Origin: Xiashengella succiniciproducens
GTDB taxonomy: Bacteria > Bacteroidota > Bacteroidia > Bacteroidales > Marinilabiliaceae
Assembly: GCF_023674465.1 (NCBI RefSeq)
Contig: NZ_CP098400.1
Location: forward strand, 1,826,801 to 1,890,800
Direction: 5' to 3'
Length of the DNA stretch: 64,000 bases
Shown here: in pieces, positions 53,510 to 64,000 of the stretch
Layout of the letters: every line of letters begins with the position of its first letter
Numbering within the stretch: the first letter of the stretch is position 1
The notes under the pieces: model-generated
The model's database searches: none
Told to the model about the DNA's origin: nothing
The model's input: only the letters and a program-made list of their open reading frames with translations
Translations under genes and position numbers: made by a program

Positions 53510-54319
53510 CTAAACATTACTTTCCAATTCGAAAGCTTCAATCTGATGATGTGATACTCTTTTGTTTGGCTCAGGCAACTTCATGTAATCCTTATACATA
53601 CTCTTAAGCAGTAGGTCATATCCTACAGGACATGGCATGGGTATTCCTTCAAATTCAATAAAAACAACCTTTTCAAACTCTTTTTTATCATATGATATTC
53701 TCTTGTCTGTGCTCGCACATACGGTAACATACTCGGACTTTTCAAAACTATATAACCTATTGATTGAATCTAAAACTCTTACTAATAGGCCAAATGGAAT
53801 CCAAAATGCGAACAATTTACCTAAACTAAGTAATAAATTCCTTCCTAAACTTTTCTCCTTTTTAAAAACTTTAATTTTAAAATTATACAACAATCTAATA
53901 ACTTCAAAAAGTCGAAAATGAATCCATTGAATTATACTATTAGAAGATGCACCATCTATGGGAAAAACATCCACAGAAACACCTATCTGATGACCATGGT
54001 TAGATCTTGGTACAACTAAAGTATTTATATCCTGAACCTTTGCATAAAAATAAGGTACATATTTATTAATTCTGAATGATTCTACTTTGTATTGTTTGTG
54101 GGAAACATTAAATGTATGCAAGAACTTCTCATAATCAGGTCGTGACATAGCAATATCAATATCATCATCCCATGGAATAAAACCATTATGCCTGACTGCA
54201 CCAAGAAGGCTTCCATATATCAAATAGAATCTAAGGTTGTTTTCATTGCAAAATTCAACTATCTCTTTAAGTATATTTAACTGTATCGACTGAACTTCTT
54301 TATTACTAAGCCTCCTCAT
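53510..54319 (-). CDS. LicD family phosphotransferase
   Basis: 269 residues with the nucleotidyltransferase-like LicD core near the N-terminus: FYLIYGSLLGAVRHNGFIPWDDDIDIAM (seen as GSLLGAVRH and WDDDIDIAM), and the later CPVGYDLLLKSMYKDYMKLPEP. LicD proteins move phosphocholine or related phospho-groups from a CDP carrier to glycans. The cytidylyltransferase two genes upstream could make that carrier. Confidence 0.92.
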   Translation of the reverse strand: MRRLSNKEVQSIQLNILKEIVEFCNENNLRFYLIYGSLLGAVRHNGFIPWDDDIDIAMSRPDYEKFLHTFNVSHKQYKVESFRINKYVPYFYAKVQDINTLVVPRSNHGHQIGVSVDVFPIDGASSNSIIQWIHFRLFEVIRLLYNFKIKVFKKEKSLGRNLLLSLGKLFAFWIPFGLLVRVLDSINRLYSFEKSEYVTVCASTDKRISYDKKEFEKVVFIEFEGIPMPCPVGYDLLLKSMYKDYMKLPEPNKRVSHHQIEAFELESNV

Positions 54320-54324
54320 TCAGA

Positions 54325-54981
54325 TTATTGTTTTATATTAGCTAATTTAATCCTTTCCAATATTTCTGGATAGAATCTGAAATCTCCATTTTCTTTGTAT
54401 AAAGTTTTGCAAATTAAATATGAAATTCCATATCTTATTAGTCTATACCAATCAGGTACATTTTTGTTCTTTAGTGGGGTTTTCATTACAACACTATAGT
54501 AGTTTGTTCCCTTATGAGAGACTAGACCTACCTTTTTGTGCCCCAAACGATCATACCACGAGATAAGCCATTTAGCTTTTATTGAGGTATCCGATATAAT
54601 CGAATCTACACCTGTCTCTTTTGCGATCTCAACGATTCGATTTCTAAGCATTAACCCAATTCCACGACGTTTATAATCAGGATGTACTGTAAGCGAATGA
54701 AGATAGAAGTATGAATTATCATAATACCACTTATGTATTAAGGAATGCTTCCTTCTTTTTAATACATAAGTCTCTGTTGCAATAAGGTTTCCTTTATAAA
54801 GTACTACCATACATGTGCCTTCTTCTAAGCGCTCTATAGTTTTCGAAACATCTTGAACTGCAGCAGAATACAATATCCCGTTTTTCAAATGTTCAGCATA
54901 TCCTTTATGTAAAAGGTCAGTGATTTCTTCCCAAGTAATGTTCTCTGGTTTTGGAATTATGATAATCTCTGAGATATCCAT
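54325..54981 (-). CDS. GNAT family N-acetyltransferase
   Basis: 218 residues. The acetyl-CoA motif is HPDYKRRGIGLMLRNRIVEIA (Q/R-x-x-G-x-G form), preceded by YFYLHSLTV strand residues and followed by the expected WYDRLGHKKVG. It probably acylates an amino sugar or amino-bearing substituent of the glycan. It lies five bases from both neighbouring genes, in one operon. Confidence 0.88.
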   Translation of the reverse strand: MDISEIIIIPKPENITWEEITDLLHKGYAEHLKNGILYSAAVQDVSKTIERLEEGTCMVVLYKGNLIATETYVLKRRKHSLIHKWYYDNSYFYLHSLTVHPDYKRRGIGLMLRNRIVEIAKETGVDSIISDTSIKAKWLISWYDRLGHKKVGLVSHKGTNYYSVVMKTPLKNKNVPDWYRLIRYGISYLICKTLYKENGDFRFYPEILERIKLANIKQ

Positions 54982-54986
54982 AAATA

Positions 54987-55388
54987 CTAAATGCTCTTAT
55001 TTGCTAAAATTTCTCTAATTCTGGTCGAAGAAATTCCTTCCGTCCTATCCACCATAACTAAATCCTTGCCATTTTCTCGACACCAATCAAATGCCAACTG
55101 AAAGTACTGATGATTCTGATCCGGGCCAAACGCAAACACATCGAAATCGACCTTCTGAACAATCTCATCTACTCTCTCATATTTAATCACTTCATCCACA
55201 CATTTAATGCTGCTCACAAAATACATTCTCTCCTCCAAACTATACAGAAATTTTACACCTTTTGAATTCTGCTTATCATCATGAACAGCAACAATTAAAT
55301 AATCTCCAACTGATTTTGCAGTTCTGAGTACATTTAAATGTCCAATATGAAAGAAATCAAAGACCCCAACTGTTAAAACCTTTTTCAT
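54987..55388 (-). CDS. TagD-like cytidylyltransferase
   Basis: 133 residues with the HIGH motif (FDFFHIGHLNVLRTAKS) and the C-terminal ISSTRIR signature, the two marks of glycerol-3-phosphate or ethanolamine/choline-phosphate cytidylyltransferases. The length is that of TagD (~130). The expected product is a CDP-alcohol, used by the LicD protein or a similar transferase for a phosphodiester substituent. The ATG at 55388 starts three bases after the ATP-grasp stop. Confidence 0.9.
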   Translation of the reverse strand: MKKVLTVGVFDFFHIGHLNVLRTAKSVGDYLIVAVHDDKQNSKGVKFLYSLEERMYFVSSIKCVDEVIKYERVDEIVQKVDFDVFAFGPDQNHQYFQLAFDWCRENGKDLVMVDRTEGISSTRIREILANKSI

Positions 55389-55391
55389 CAA

Positions 55392-56468
55392 TCAAAAATA
55401 TATATCATTATTACTTTTACAATAATTAACCACTTCCTGAGTTCTTTCACCAAAAATTGGTCCTGTACAAAACTGTATCCAAAATATACCTGGCACTTTG
55501 GTATTCCCTTCAAGAAAAATGGGAGACCCATCAGCTCCAACTGCAAAATCCCATGCAACCATTCCTAAAGTAGGATACAGGAAAGCATGGTTTTCTATAA
55601 CTATTTTTCTAATTTTGGGAAACGCTGTAACTCTACGGCCACTAAATTCTATACCATTTGCAGTCAACCAAATCTTTTCAAAAGTCTGCGTAATACCAAA
55701 ATCAAATAATCTTCCATATTCATCCAAACCCACCATAATCCCACCAGCACCAGCGTTATCAACTACAGAACCGGGAAGTCCTATTCTAAGTGAAGACCTT
55801 AGAATGCTAACACGTCCATTTAGGTACAATGAAATAATGCGAATTGTATTAATAGAAGTTTTATTAAAAACAGATGTTTCATCATGCTGTCTAACTACTT
55901 CTTGTACAAGAAAATCATCCTTATACTCCTGTATTAGTAATATCGCTTCATCTTTTGTTATATGCCGATTAAAGACACGAACTCCTACCCCTCCATGTGA
56001 GTTCTTACTAGGCTTTATTACAAAACTGCCAAGCGTAGTCCAATAATCAATAATATAATCCAAATCAGCCACTTGGTATCCCTGTACATAAAAATTACTA
56101 TTGATTCGTTTAAAGAAACACTGAGGTTGTTTCAATTCTGAAAACAGACGTTCAAATAATCCCTTATTTACGAAAACGGCAGCATCTTCTTTAGGATTTA
56201 AAACTCTTATTATAGAGGGGTCATACAATGGCATCGGTAGGAATCTAGAATCAAATCCCCTAACAGCTTTGTATAATCTATATGATTGCAAATGCCTAGT
56301 CGAAAATGGTATCCCTCCCCATGTTTGTTGAATTTGCTTCAACTCTATTCTATTTAATGATGGCAAATGTCTGATTATTGACATTTTATTTTCTTCCCGT
56401 AACCACCTCTTCCTGACCCTAGATACTCTAATCTTTTGTATCAAAGATCTTACATAACGCGAATTCAT
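55392..56468 (-). CDS. Sugar-transfer-associated ATP-grasp protein
   Basis: 358 residues from the ATG at 56468 (MNSRYVRSLIQK). The central ATP-grasp motifs are visible: FVIKPSKNSHGGVGVRVF (nucleotide loop), DDFLVQEVVRQHDE, and MVAWDFAVGADGSPIFLEGNTKVPG with metal-binding Asp, Glu and Asn. The family (ATPgrasp_ST) occurs in polysaccharide clusters and probably forms an amide or ester between an acyl group and a sugar. An upstream TTG would add 24 residues of less typical sequence. Confidence 0.88.
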   Translation of the reverse strand: MNSRYVRSLIQKIRVSRVRKRWLREENKMSIIRHLPSLNRIELKQIQQTWGGIPFSTRHLQSYRLYKAVRGFDSRFLPMPLYDPSIIRVLNPKEDAAVFVNKGLFERLFSELKQPQCFFKRINSNFYVQGYQVADLDYIIDYWTTLGSFVIKPSKNSHGGVGVRVFNRHITKDEAILLIQEYKDDFLVQEVVRQHDETSVFNKTSINTIRIISLYLNGRVSILRSSLRIGLPGSVVDNAGAGGIMVGLDEYGRLFDFGITQTFEKIWLTANGIEFSGRRVTAFPKIRKIVIENHAFLYPTLGMVAWDFAVGADGSPIFLEGNTKVPGIFWIQFCTGPIFGERTQEVVNYCKSNNDIYF

Positions 56469-56540
56469 ATTAATAAAGTCAAATATATTGTGTTTGGGGA
56501 TTGTATTTATTTCTTGGGACTTAGTTATAAATTTTAACAA

Positions 56541-57044
56541 AAACCTTTCAACTCCTATAAAAAAATAACTGCAAAACCAGATTATTTAAGTGCAATGATC
56601 AATTACTCTATGAATACTCATTCAAGCAAAATCATATGCTCGAATCATTCACATATTGCATCTAATCCTTCCCATCAAACCTGCCTAATCAAAACCATCG
56701 CAATTAAACGCATCAGTTTGCTTATTATAACAACACATACAAGATTTGATGATTTTCTCATTCTGAGACATCCCAAAAATAGACATTTTTCATCAGACTT
56801 ACCCTTTCTCAAACTACTTTAACAAGGGCCTTTTTCTCATTCAAGTGCTAAATGCTTTTAGATTTTAATACCAAACAGCGTACTTTCACAATATTTGAAA
56901 AACGCACACTGTATGTCATTCCAGTTATTATATACTCCAAAGGAAAATATCTTTTTAGTCTAACATATACCAATATCATCATCAAAAGAGTGCGTATTAA
57001 TAATAAGCCAGAAAACAGTCTGATCTTGAAGGAAAGGTAAAACA
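56541..57044. other. Gene-poor AT-rich gap within the polysaccharide cluster
   Basis: About 500 bases of very AT-rich DNA between the flippase and the ATP-grasp gene. The only candidate is a short frame coupled to the flippase stop (see next entry). After it every frame is closed by stops. It looks like the decayed site of a former gene. Confidence 0.6.
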
Positions 57045-57048
57045 TCAT
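56848..57048 (-). pseudogene. Possible gene remnant coupled to the flippase
   Basis: 66 codons whose ATG overlaps the flippase TGA (ATGA) and is preceded by TTTTTAGGAGATG, a good ribosome site for the purpose. It encodes one hydrophobic segment (FSGLLLIRTLLMMILVYVRL) then a basic tail. It could be the start of a former membrane or acyltransferase gene. It resembles no family clearly. Confidence 0.35.
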
Positions 57049-58490
57049 CTCCTAAAAAGCCGTTTAAACACATTTAGGTATATGTTTAAGCCACTAGATT
57101 TAGTAAGATATGAAATACCAATATACAATGCTAAATAAGCAATTGATATTAAAGTTATATCAATTATTATAGTCGATGTATGTAAAAAAGGAGTAAAAAA
57201 ATAAACTAATATTCCTACTATGATTGAACATGTTAGGGAACCAAATACATCCCTAATTTGACAAATTATACCATACCCAATAAGCTTTCCAAGAATAAAT
57301 GCATTAACAAAAAAAGAAAGGTACGCAGCACTTGCAACGCCCCACATCAACCCCATTATACCAAATCTCAACCCGAAAAAGATAATTACTAAGCCTACAA
57401 CTCTTTTGCCTACCTGGATAGTAAAATACAGAGACCCCATTCCTAATGATTTAACAATATTTGTGTTCAATGTGTTAAGTGCATACAACATTCCCCACAC
57501 ACAAAATATTTGGAAAAATGGTACTGAATCTATCCACCTCTCTGTGAACAATAAAATAATCAAAGGTTTGGCAATTATTATGAGCCAAAACATCAAAGGA
57601 AAATTGATAAATGTAATTGCCTTAATGTTATTTCTTAGACCTTCCCTAACTTTTGATAAATCATTTTGCAGTCTAGAAAACACAGGAAAAGATACTTGAT
57701 TGACTACTGCGGCCAATCCTTTTGTTGGAACCTCTTCAAGTTTTTTGGCCTGTGTATAATATCCTAATTGATCTGCTGAAAACACTTTTCCAATTATCAA
57801 TGCTTGAATGTTCACGTATATTGTCTCAGCAAGATTTGCTAATAACACAAAGGAACCGAAGCCAAACAACTCCTTAAATGATTTTATACTAAAACCAAAA
57901 CTTGGCTTCCATGATCCCAGAGTAAAACAAAAAATAGCAATAACAACACTAGTAGTCAGATTTTTTACAACCAGACTCCATACTCCCCATCCCAAATATG
58001 CTAAAAATATGCTTATGATAACACCTGATAGATTTCCTGCAATATTTATAAGCGCCAACAATTTGAAATTAAGTTGGCGCATTAATTGATTAACTTGTAC
58101 TAAGTATAAAGAGTTTATCAAAAGTACTAAACCCAGGACCTTAAGTATATCGTTTAACTGATTAATATTATAAAATGCAGAAATAGAATCAGCAGTAAAA
58201 AACAAGGTGATATAGAAAAAGACAGATATAGCAAGATTCCACGAAAATACCGTCGAATAATCAATATCATCCACTTGATCCTTTTGAATTAGAGCAGATG
58301 CTAAACCTCCATCTATTAAAGTGTTACATATTGCAATAAACACCATCATCATCCCAATTACTCCAAAATCCTCAGGTGACAATAACCTAGTTAATACAAT
58401 ATTCCCTAAGAAAGAAATAATCATAGACCCAAACCGATGCACAGAACTCCACACTATGCCCAAAACTGCTCTAGTCCTTAATTCACTCAT
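57045..58490 (-). CDS. Wzx-type flippase (MOP superfamily)
   Basis: 481 residues, 12-14 predicted membrane helices, polysaccharide-synthesis family (LRTRAVLGIVWSSVHRFG start, then VLTRLLSPEDFGVIGM, seen as LTRLLSPEDFG). It carries lipid-linked repeat units across the inner membrane, implying the Wzy-dependent route together with the polymerase-like protein. It lies between the phosphoesterase and the 500-base gap. Confidence 0.93.
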   Translation of the reverse strand: MSELRTRAVLGIVWSSVHRFGSMIISFLGNIVLTRLLSPEDFGVIGMMMVFIAICNTLIDGGLASALIQKDQVDDIDYSTVFSWNLAISVFFYITLFFTADSISAFYNINQLNDILKVLGLVLLINSLYLVQVNQLMRQLNFKLLALINIAGNLSGVIISIFLAYLGWGVWSLVVKNLTTSVVIAIFCFTLGSWKPSFGFSIKSFKELFGFGSFVLLANLAETIYVNIQALIIGKVFSADQLGYYTQAKKLEEVPTKGLAAVVNQVSFPVFSRLQNDLSKVREGLRNNIKAITFINFPLMFWLIIIAKPLIILLFTERWIDSVPFFQIFCVWGMLYALNTLNTNIVKSLGMGSLYFTIQVGKRVVGLVIIFFGLRFGIMGLMWGVASAAYLSFFVNAFILGKLIGYGIICQIRDVFGSLTCSIIVGILVYFFTPFLHTSTIIIDITLISIAYLALYIGISYLTKSSGLNIYLNVFKRLFRR

Positions 58491-58492
58491 GT

Positions 58493-59518
58493 TTATTTGT
58501 AGATAAACTCAATATATGATGGTGACCATATATTATCAAATAAGGAATACGTATGAACTTTTAGGGTTTTACTATCTTCAAGGAATTCAAGGATCTGAAT
58601 CCATCCTCCAATCGATTCTGGATGTTCATGAATTGCAAACATATTTTGTAAAACAGGAAGTCCTTGGTTATTTTCAGAAATTAAGCTTTTTGCTCCTCCT
58701 CCCCGATGTCCACATAGTACTAAACGAATGTTATTATTCATAACCAGTTTTTTCCATAAATCCTGCCCATCATTTACCCCACCATCACCAAAAGAGCCAT
58801 CCTTAGACACAAAAGTATATGGACTCAATGTTTGATAGGAATACTTCTCATGGTCATACCTTTCGCCATTCTTGTCAAGAAATGCATGGGTAAGTAAAAT
58901 TCCTGTTCCATGCATTTCATTTACATATTTACTCGCCCACTCAACTACTGCATCTCTTGGACCAAACTCTAAATTGACCAGGTAAAATTCATTTCCTTGA
59001 ATTTTAAATTCATATATACTATTTTCATATGCACCATCCTCATATGATGTTACATATGTTTTCATTTTTGATTCATCGAAATAATCATTATATAAAGTTG
59101 TTCTATCCTTACTGTTACCGCCTTCTCCATAATCGTGATTACCTACAGCTAAGACGTAATCAATCTTTCCATCAAATACAGAGAAGCTTCTTTTAGCAGC
59201 TAAATACTCAGACTCTTCGTTTCCATCTGTGATGTCACCTACTTGAAGTACGAGAAGAATATTAAAATCACTTTCAGAAATATGTAATACCCTTTTTGTT
59301 AACTCTGTTAATTTTCTCCTCCTAGAAGAATACCTTGTATATTCCTGGATATCAGGTATCAATATTACTAATTGAGATGAATGAGAAAGTACTTGTTCTC
59401 CTGAATCATTCAGGTTTGTAAATGTGAATTGGTCGGAATTTTTTCCAGCTAATTCCTCAAACCAACTACAGGAAACAATAAAAATAATTATCACAAATGC
59501 TAATACATATCTTATCAT
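58493..59518 (-). CDS. Metallophosphoesterase lipoprotein
   Basis: 341 residues: lipoprotein signal with IFIVSC as lipobox (about residue 17), then a calcineurin-like phosphoesterase domain. Metal motifs: VILIPDIQEY-like start (LIPDIQEY), LQVGDITDGNEE, AVGNHDYGEGG and LCGHRGGGAK. It acts in the periplasm or on the outer face. Probable role: removing a phosphate or phosphodiester during glycan processing. It starts the cluster (first gene of the operon), two bases from the flippase start codon. Confidence 0.88.
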   Translation of the reverse strand: MIRYVLAFVIIIFIVSCSWFEELAGKNSDQFTFTNLNDSGEQVLSHSSQLVILIPDIQEYTRYSSRRRKLTELTKRVLHISESDFNILLVLQVGDITDGNEESEYLAAKRSFSVFDGKIDYVLAVGNHDYGEGGNSKDRTTLYNDYFDESKMKTYVTSYEDGAYENSIYEFKIQGNEFYLVNLEFGPRDAVVEWASKYVNEMHGTGILLTHAFLDKNGERYDHEKYSYQTLSPYTFVSKDGSFGDGGVNDGQDLWKKLVMNNNIRLVLCGHRGGGAKSLISENNQGLPVLQNMFAIHEHPESIGGWIQILEFLEDSKTLKVHTYSLFDNIWSPSYIEFIYK

Positions 59519-59524
59519 CTTCAC

Positions 59525-59948
59525 ACGTCTTAAACAGTTTTAACTAAAAGTTTATATAATATAAATATGGCTATTTAGCAGCTTTGCACACTTTATAGAA
59601 GTTATATAAAATTGCTATTTGCCTTAATCTTCAATGGATAAACAAAATTATACTACCATTAACCCAATATACTACTCACTCATTATACTTAAAATACAAT
59701 ACTTGATAATACAGTTGTTGCTTAAAAAATACACCTCCGGCAGGTCAGTCACACAGGGCGCAAAGTTACCTAAAATAATAGCGTTTTCAAGGTTTTTTAA
59801 AACTAAATGGACGAATTTCAGAGGCCCACAGAAAAATCTGAAATACACGTCAATACAAACAAAGAGGTGCTACTCAAATGCAACTTGGACCGCTTTTTTT
59901 TTCGCAAGAGTGAAAGGCCATACTGATTATTGTGGCGTATATAACACG
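59525..59948. other. Non-coding AT-rich region upstream of the polysaccharide operon
   Basis: No credible gene. It must hold the operon promoter (minus strand), but no well-spaced TTTG/TAnnTTTG pair could be fixed. The last ~100 bases contain hairpins near the rRNA terminators. Confidence 0.5.
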
Positions 59949-59981
59949 AAAGCCGGTCCAGATTGCTCTGAGCCGGCTTTT
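59949..59981. terminator. Hairpin behind the rRNA operon
   Basis: AAAGCCGG and CCGGCTTT around a 16-base loop, ending in TTTTGT on the plus strand. It is probably a second terminator or a read-through stop. Confidence 0.6.
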
Positions 59982-59991
59982 GTAAAAAATA

Positions 59992-60018
59992 AGAGGCTGC
60001 CCTTTATCGGACAGCCTC
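59992..60018 (-). terminator. rRNA operon terminator
   Basis: AGAGGCTG and CAGCCTCT pair on the minus strand, with extra pairs towards the loop (GTCC/GGGC), followed by TTATTTTTTA. It lies ~12 bases past the 5S gene. Confidence 0.85.
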
Positions 60019-60029
60019 TCTCTTGTAAG

Positions 60030-60138
60030 ATGGGCGGCGACCTACTCTCCCGTTTTTACGCAGTACCATCGGCGCGGCAGGGCTTAACTTCTCTGTTCGG
60101 TATGGGAAGAGGTGGATCCCCTGCGCTATAGCCACCTA
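60030..60138 (-). rRNA. rrf: 5S ribosomal RNA
   Basis: The reverse complement contains the usual blocks ATCCACCTCTTCCCAT, GAACAGAGAAGTTAAG and GGTACTGC, ending GAGAGTAGGTCGCCGCCC. The length of ~109 nt is normal. It is separated from 23S by about 105 bases. Confidence 0.95.
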
Positions 60139-60246
60139 AATATCTTAGAGTTTGTACTCTATCTTTGTTCATTGCTACAACCTTCGTCGTAGTGATATCT
60201 TAACATATTGATTACAAGATAAAGACTTGAGACTAAAATACCAGCT

Positions 60247-63075
<2,829 letters not shown>

Positions 63076-63154
63076 TTTAGCATTTTTTTCCTCTAGTCTT
63101 TCTCTTGTAATTCAATATGTCAATGATCGTTCTGCACTCTTACTTTGTGCTGTG

Positions 63155-63228
63155 TAGTCCTGCGCAGAGTTGAACTGCGGACCTCTACATTATCAGTGTA
63201 GCGCTCTAACCAACTGAGCTACAGGACT
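63155..63228 (-). tRNA. tRNA-Ile (GAT) in the rRNA spacer
   Basis: A 74-nt cloverleaf on the minus strand: acceptor AGTCCTG with CAGGACT, D-arm GCTCAGTTGGTTAGAGC, anticodon stem CTACA/TGTAG with loop CTGATAA (anticodon GAT), and T-arm GCAGTTCAACTCTGC-type. CCA is not encoded. No tRNA-Ala follows, although many bacterial spacers of this type carry both. Confidence 0.96.
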
Positions 63229-63338
63229 GAGTAGTGCTCGGTAGAGCAGTGTTATGATAATGATGCAATACCATAAGAAAAGACATTCAAGCTGATTTCC
63301 TTCGCTTTTTCTCAGGAAGATCTTTACTTAAGCTCTCC

Positions 63339-64000
<662 letters not shown>

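Noticed and set aside
59634-60131. 165-codon plus-strand frame ending in the 5S gene
   Set aside because: It spans two terminators and the 5S gene, and no protein-like pattern is visible.

Overview
The window comes from a member of the Bacteroidota, most likely the Bacteroidales or a close relative. The evidence is the promoter style (TTTG-N19-TAnnTTTG seen twice), an etfB-etfA-acyl-CoA dehydrogenase operon, an S46 dipeptidyl-peptidase, a small type IX sorting-domain-like protein, a TonB-dependent receptor with an N-terminal carboxypeptidase-like domain, and an rRNA operon whose 16S carries a Bacteroidota-like 3' end. The exact genus cannot be read from the sequence.

Layout. (1) 1-15.1 kb is ordinary chromosome: fatty-acid oxidation with electron transfer flavoprotein, MsrB, purB with an ABC exporter, NfeD, a metal-handling trio (Cys/His-rich protein, TonB receptor, HMA protein), an FAH-family enzyme and a DnaQ-like exonuclease. 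(2) 15.1-21.8 kb holds a BlaI/M56 regulatory pair behind three evenly spaced operator palindromes. Its last codons were replaced by an IS1380-type element with a clear 5-bp target duplication. A PAP2 phosphatase, a small conserved protein and an IS1182-type element follow. (3) 21.8-30.5 kb is core chromosome on the minus strand: head-GIN protein, S46 peptidase, and an operon of DUF2520, KdsC-like phosphatase, UbiA prenyltransferase and Maf, plus two secreted proteins. (4) 30.7-44.3 kb is an accessory island bounded by two direct, diverged copies of a 0.8-1.1 kb segment (GYF/CD225 gene plus DUF2752 gene). Inside are a DUF4143 ATPase, an IS256 element split by an IS21 copy, a low-GC block that looks like a fragment of an integron-type gene-cassette array (NERD protein; TcmP plus radical SAM pair; TlpA-like lipoprotein) with two ~130-bp attC-like palindromes, and a second, unrelated IS21-type element with an amber codon in istA. 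(5) 44.4-59.5 kb is a minus-strand surface-polysaccharide cluster, cut in two by a nest of insertion sequences (IS66 remnant, IS3, and an IS21 copy inside the IS3). (6) 60.0-64.0 kb is an rRNA operon on the minus strand: 5S, 23S, tRNA-Ile(GAT) and the 3' part of 16S.

How the parts work together. The polysaccharide genes (flippase, polymerase-like membrane protein, GT4 and WecG-type transferases, SDR epimerase, LicD, a TagD-like cytidylyltransferase, ATP-grasp, GNAT, cupin, metallophosphoesterase) point to a repeat-unit glycan carrying phosphodiester-linked and acyl substituents. The insertion sequences show a readable order of events: IS21 copy A went into IS256, IS21 copy B went into IS3, and both keep their 6-bp target duplications. 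The most unusual part is the cassette-like block around 36.6-40.6 kb. It places a poorly characterised TcmP/radical SAM module between two attC-like sites, with no integrase inside the window.
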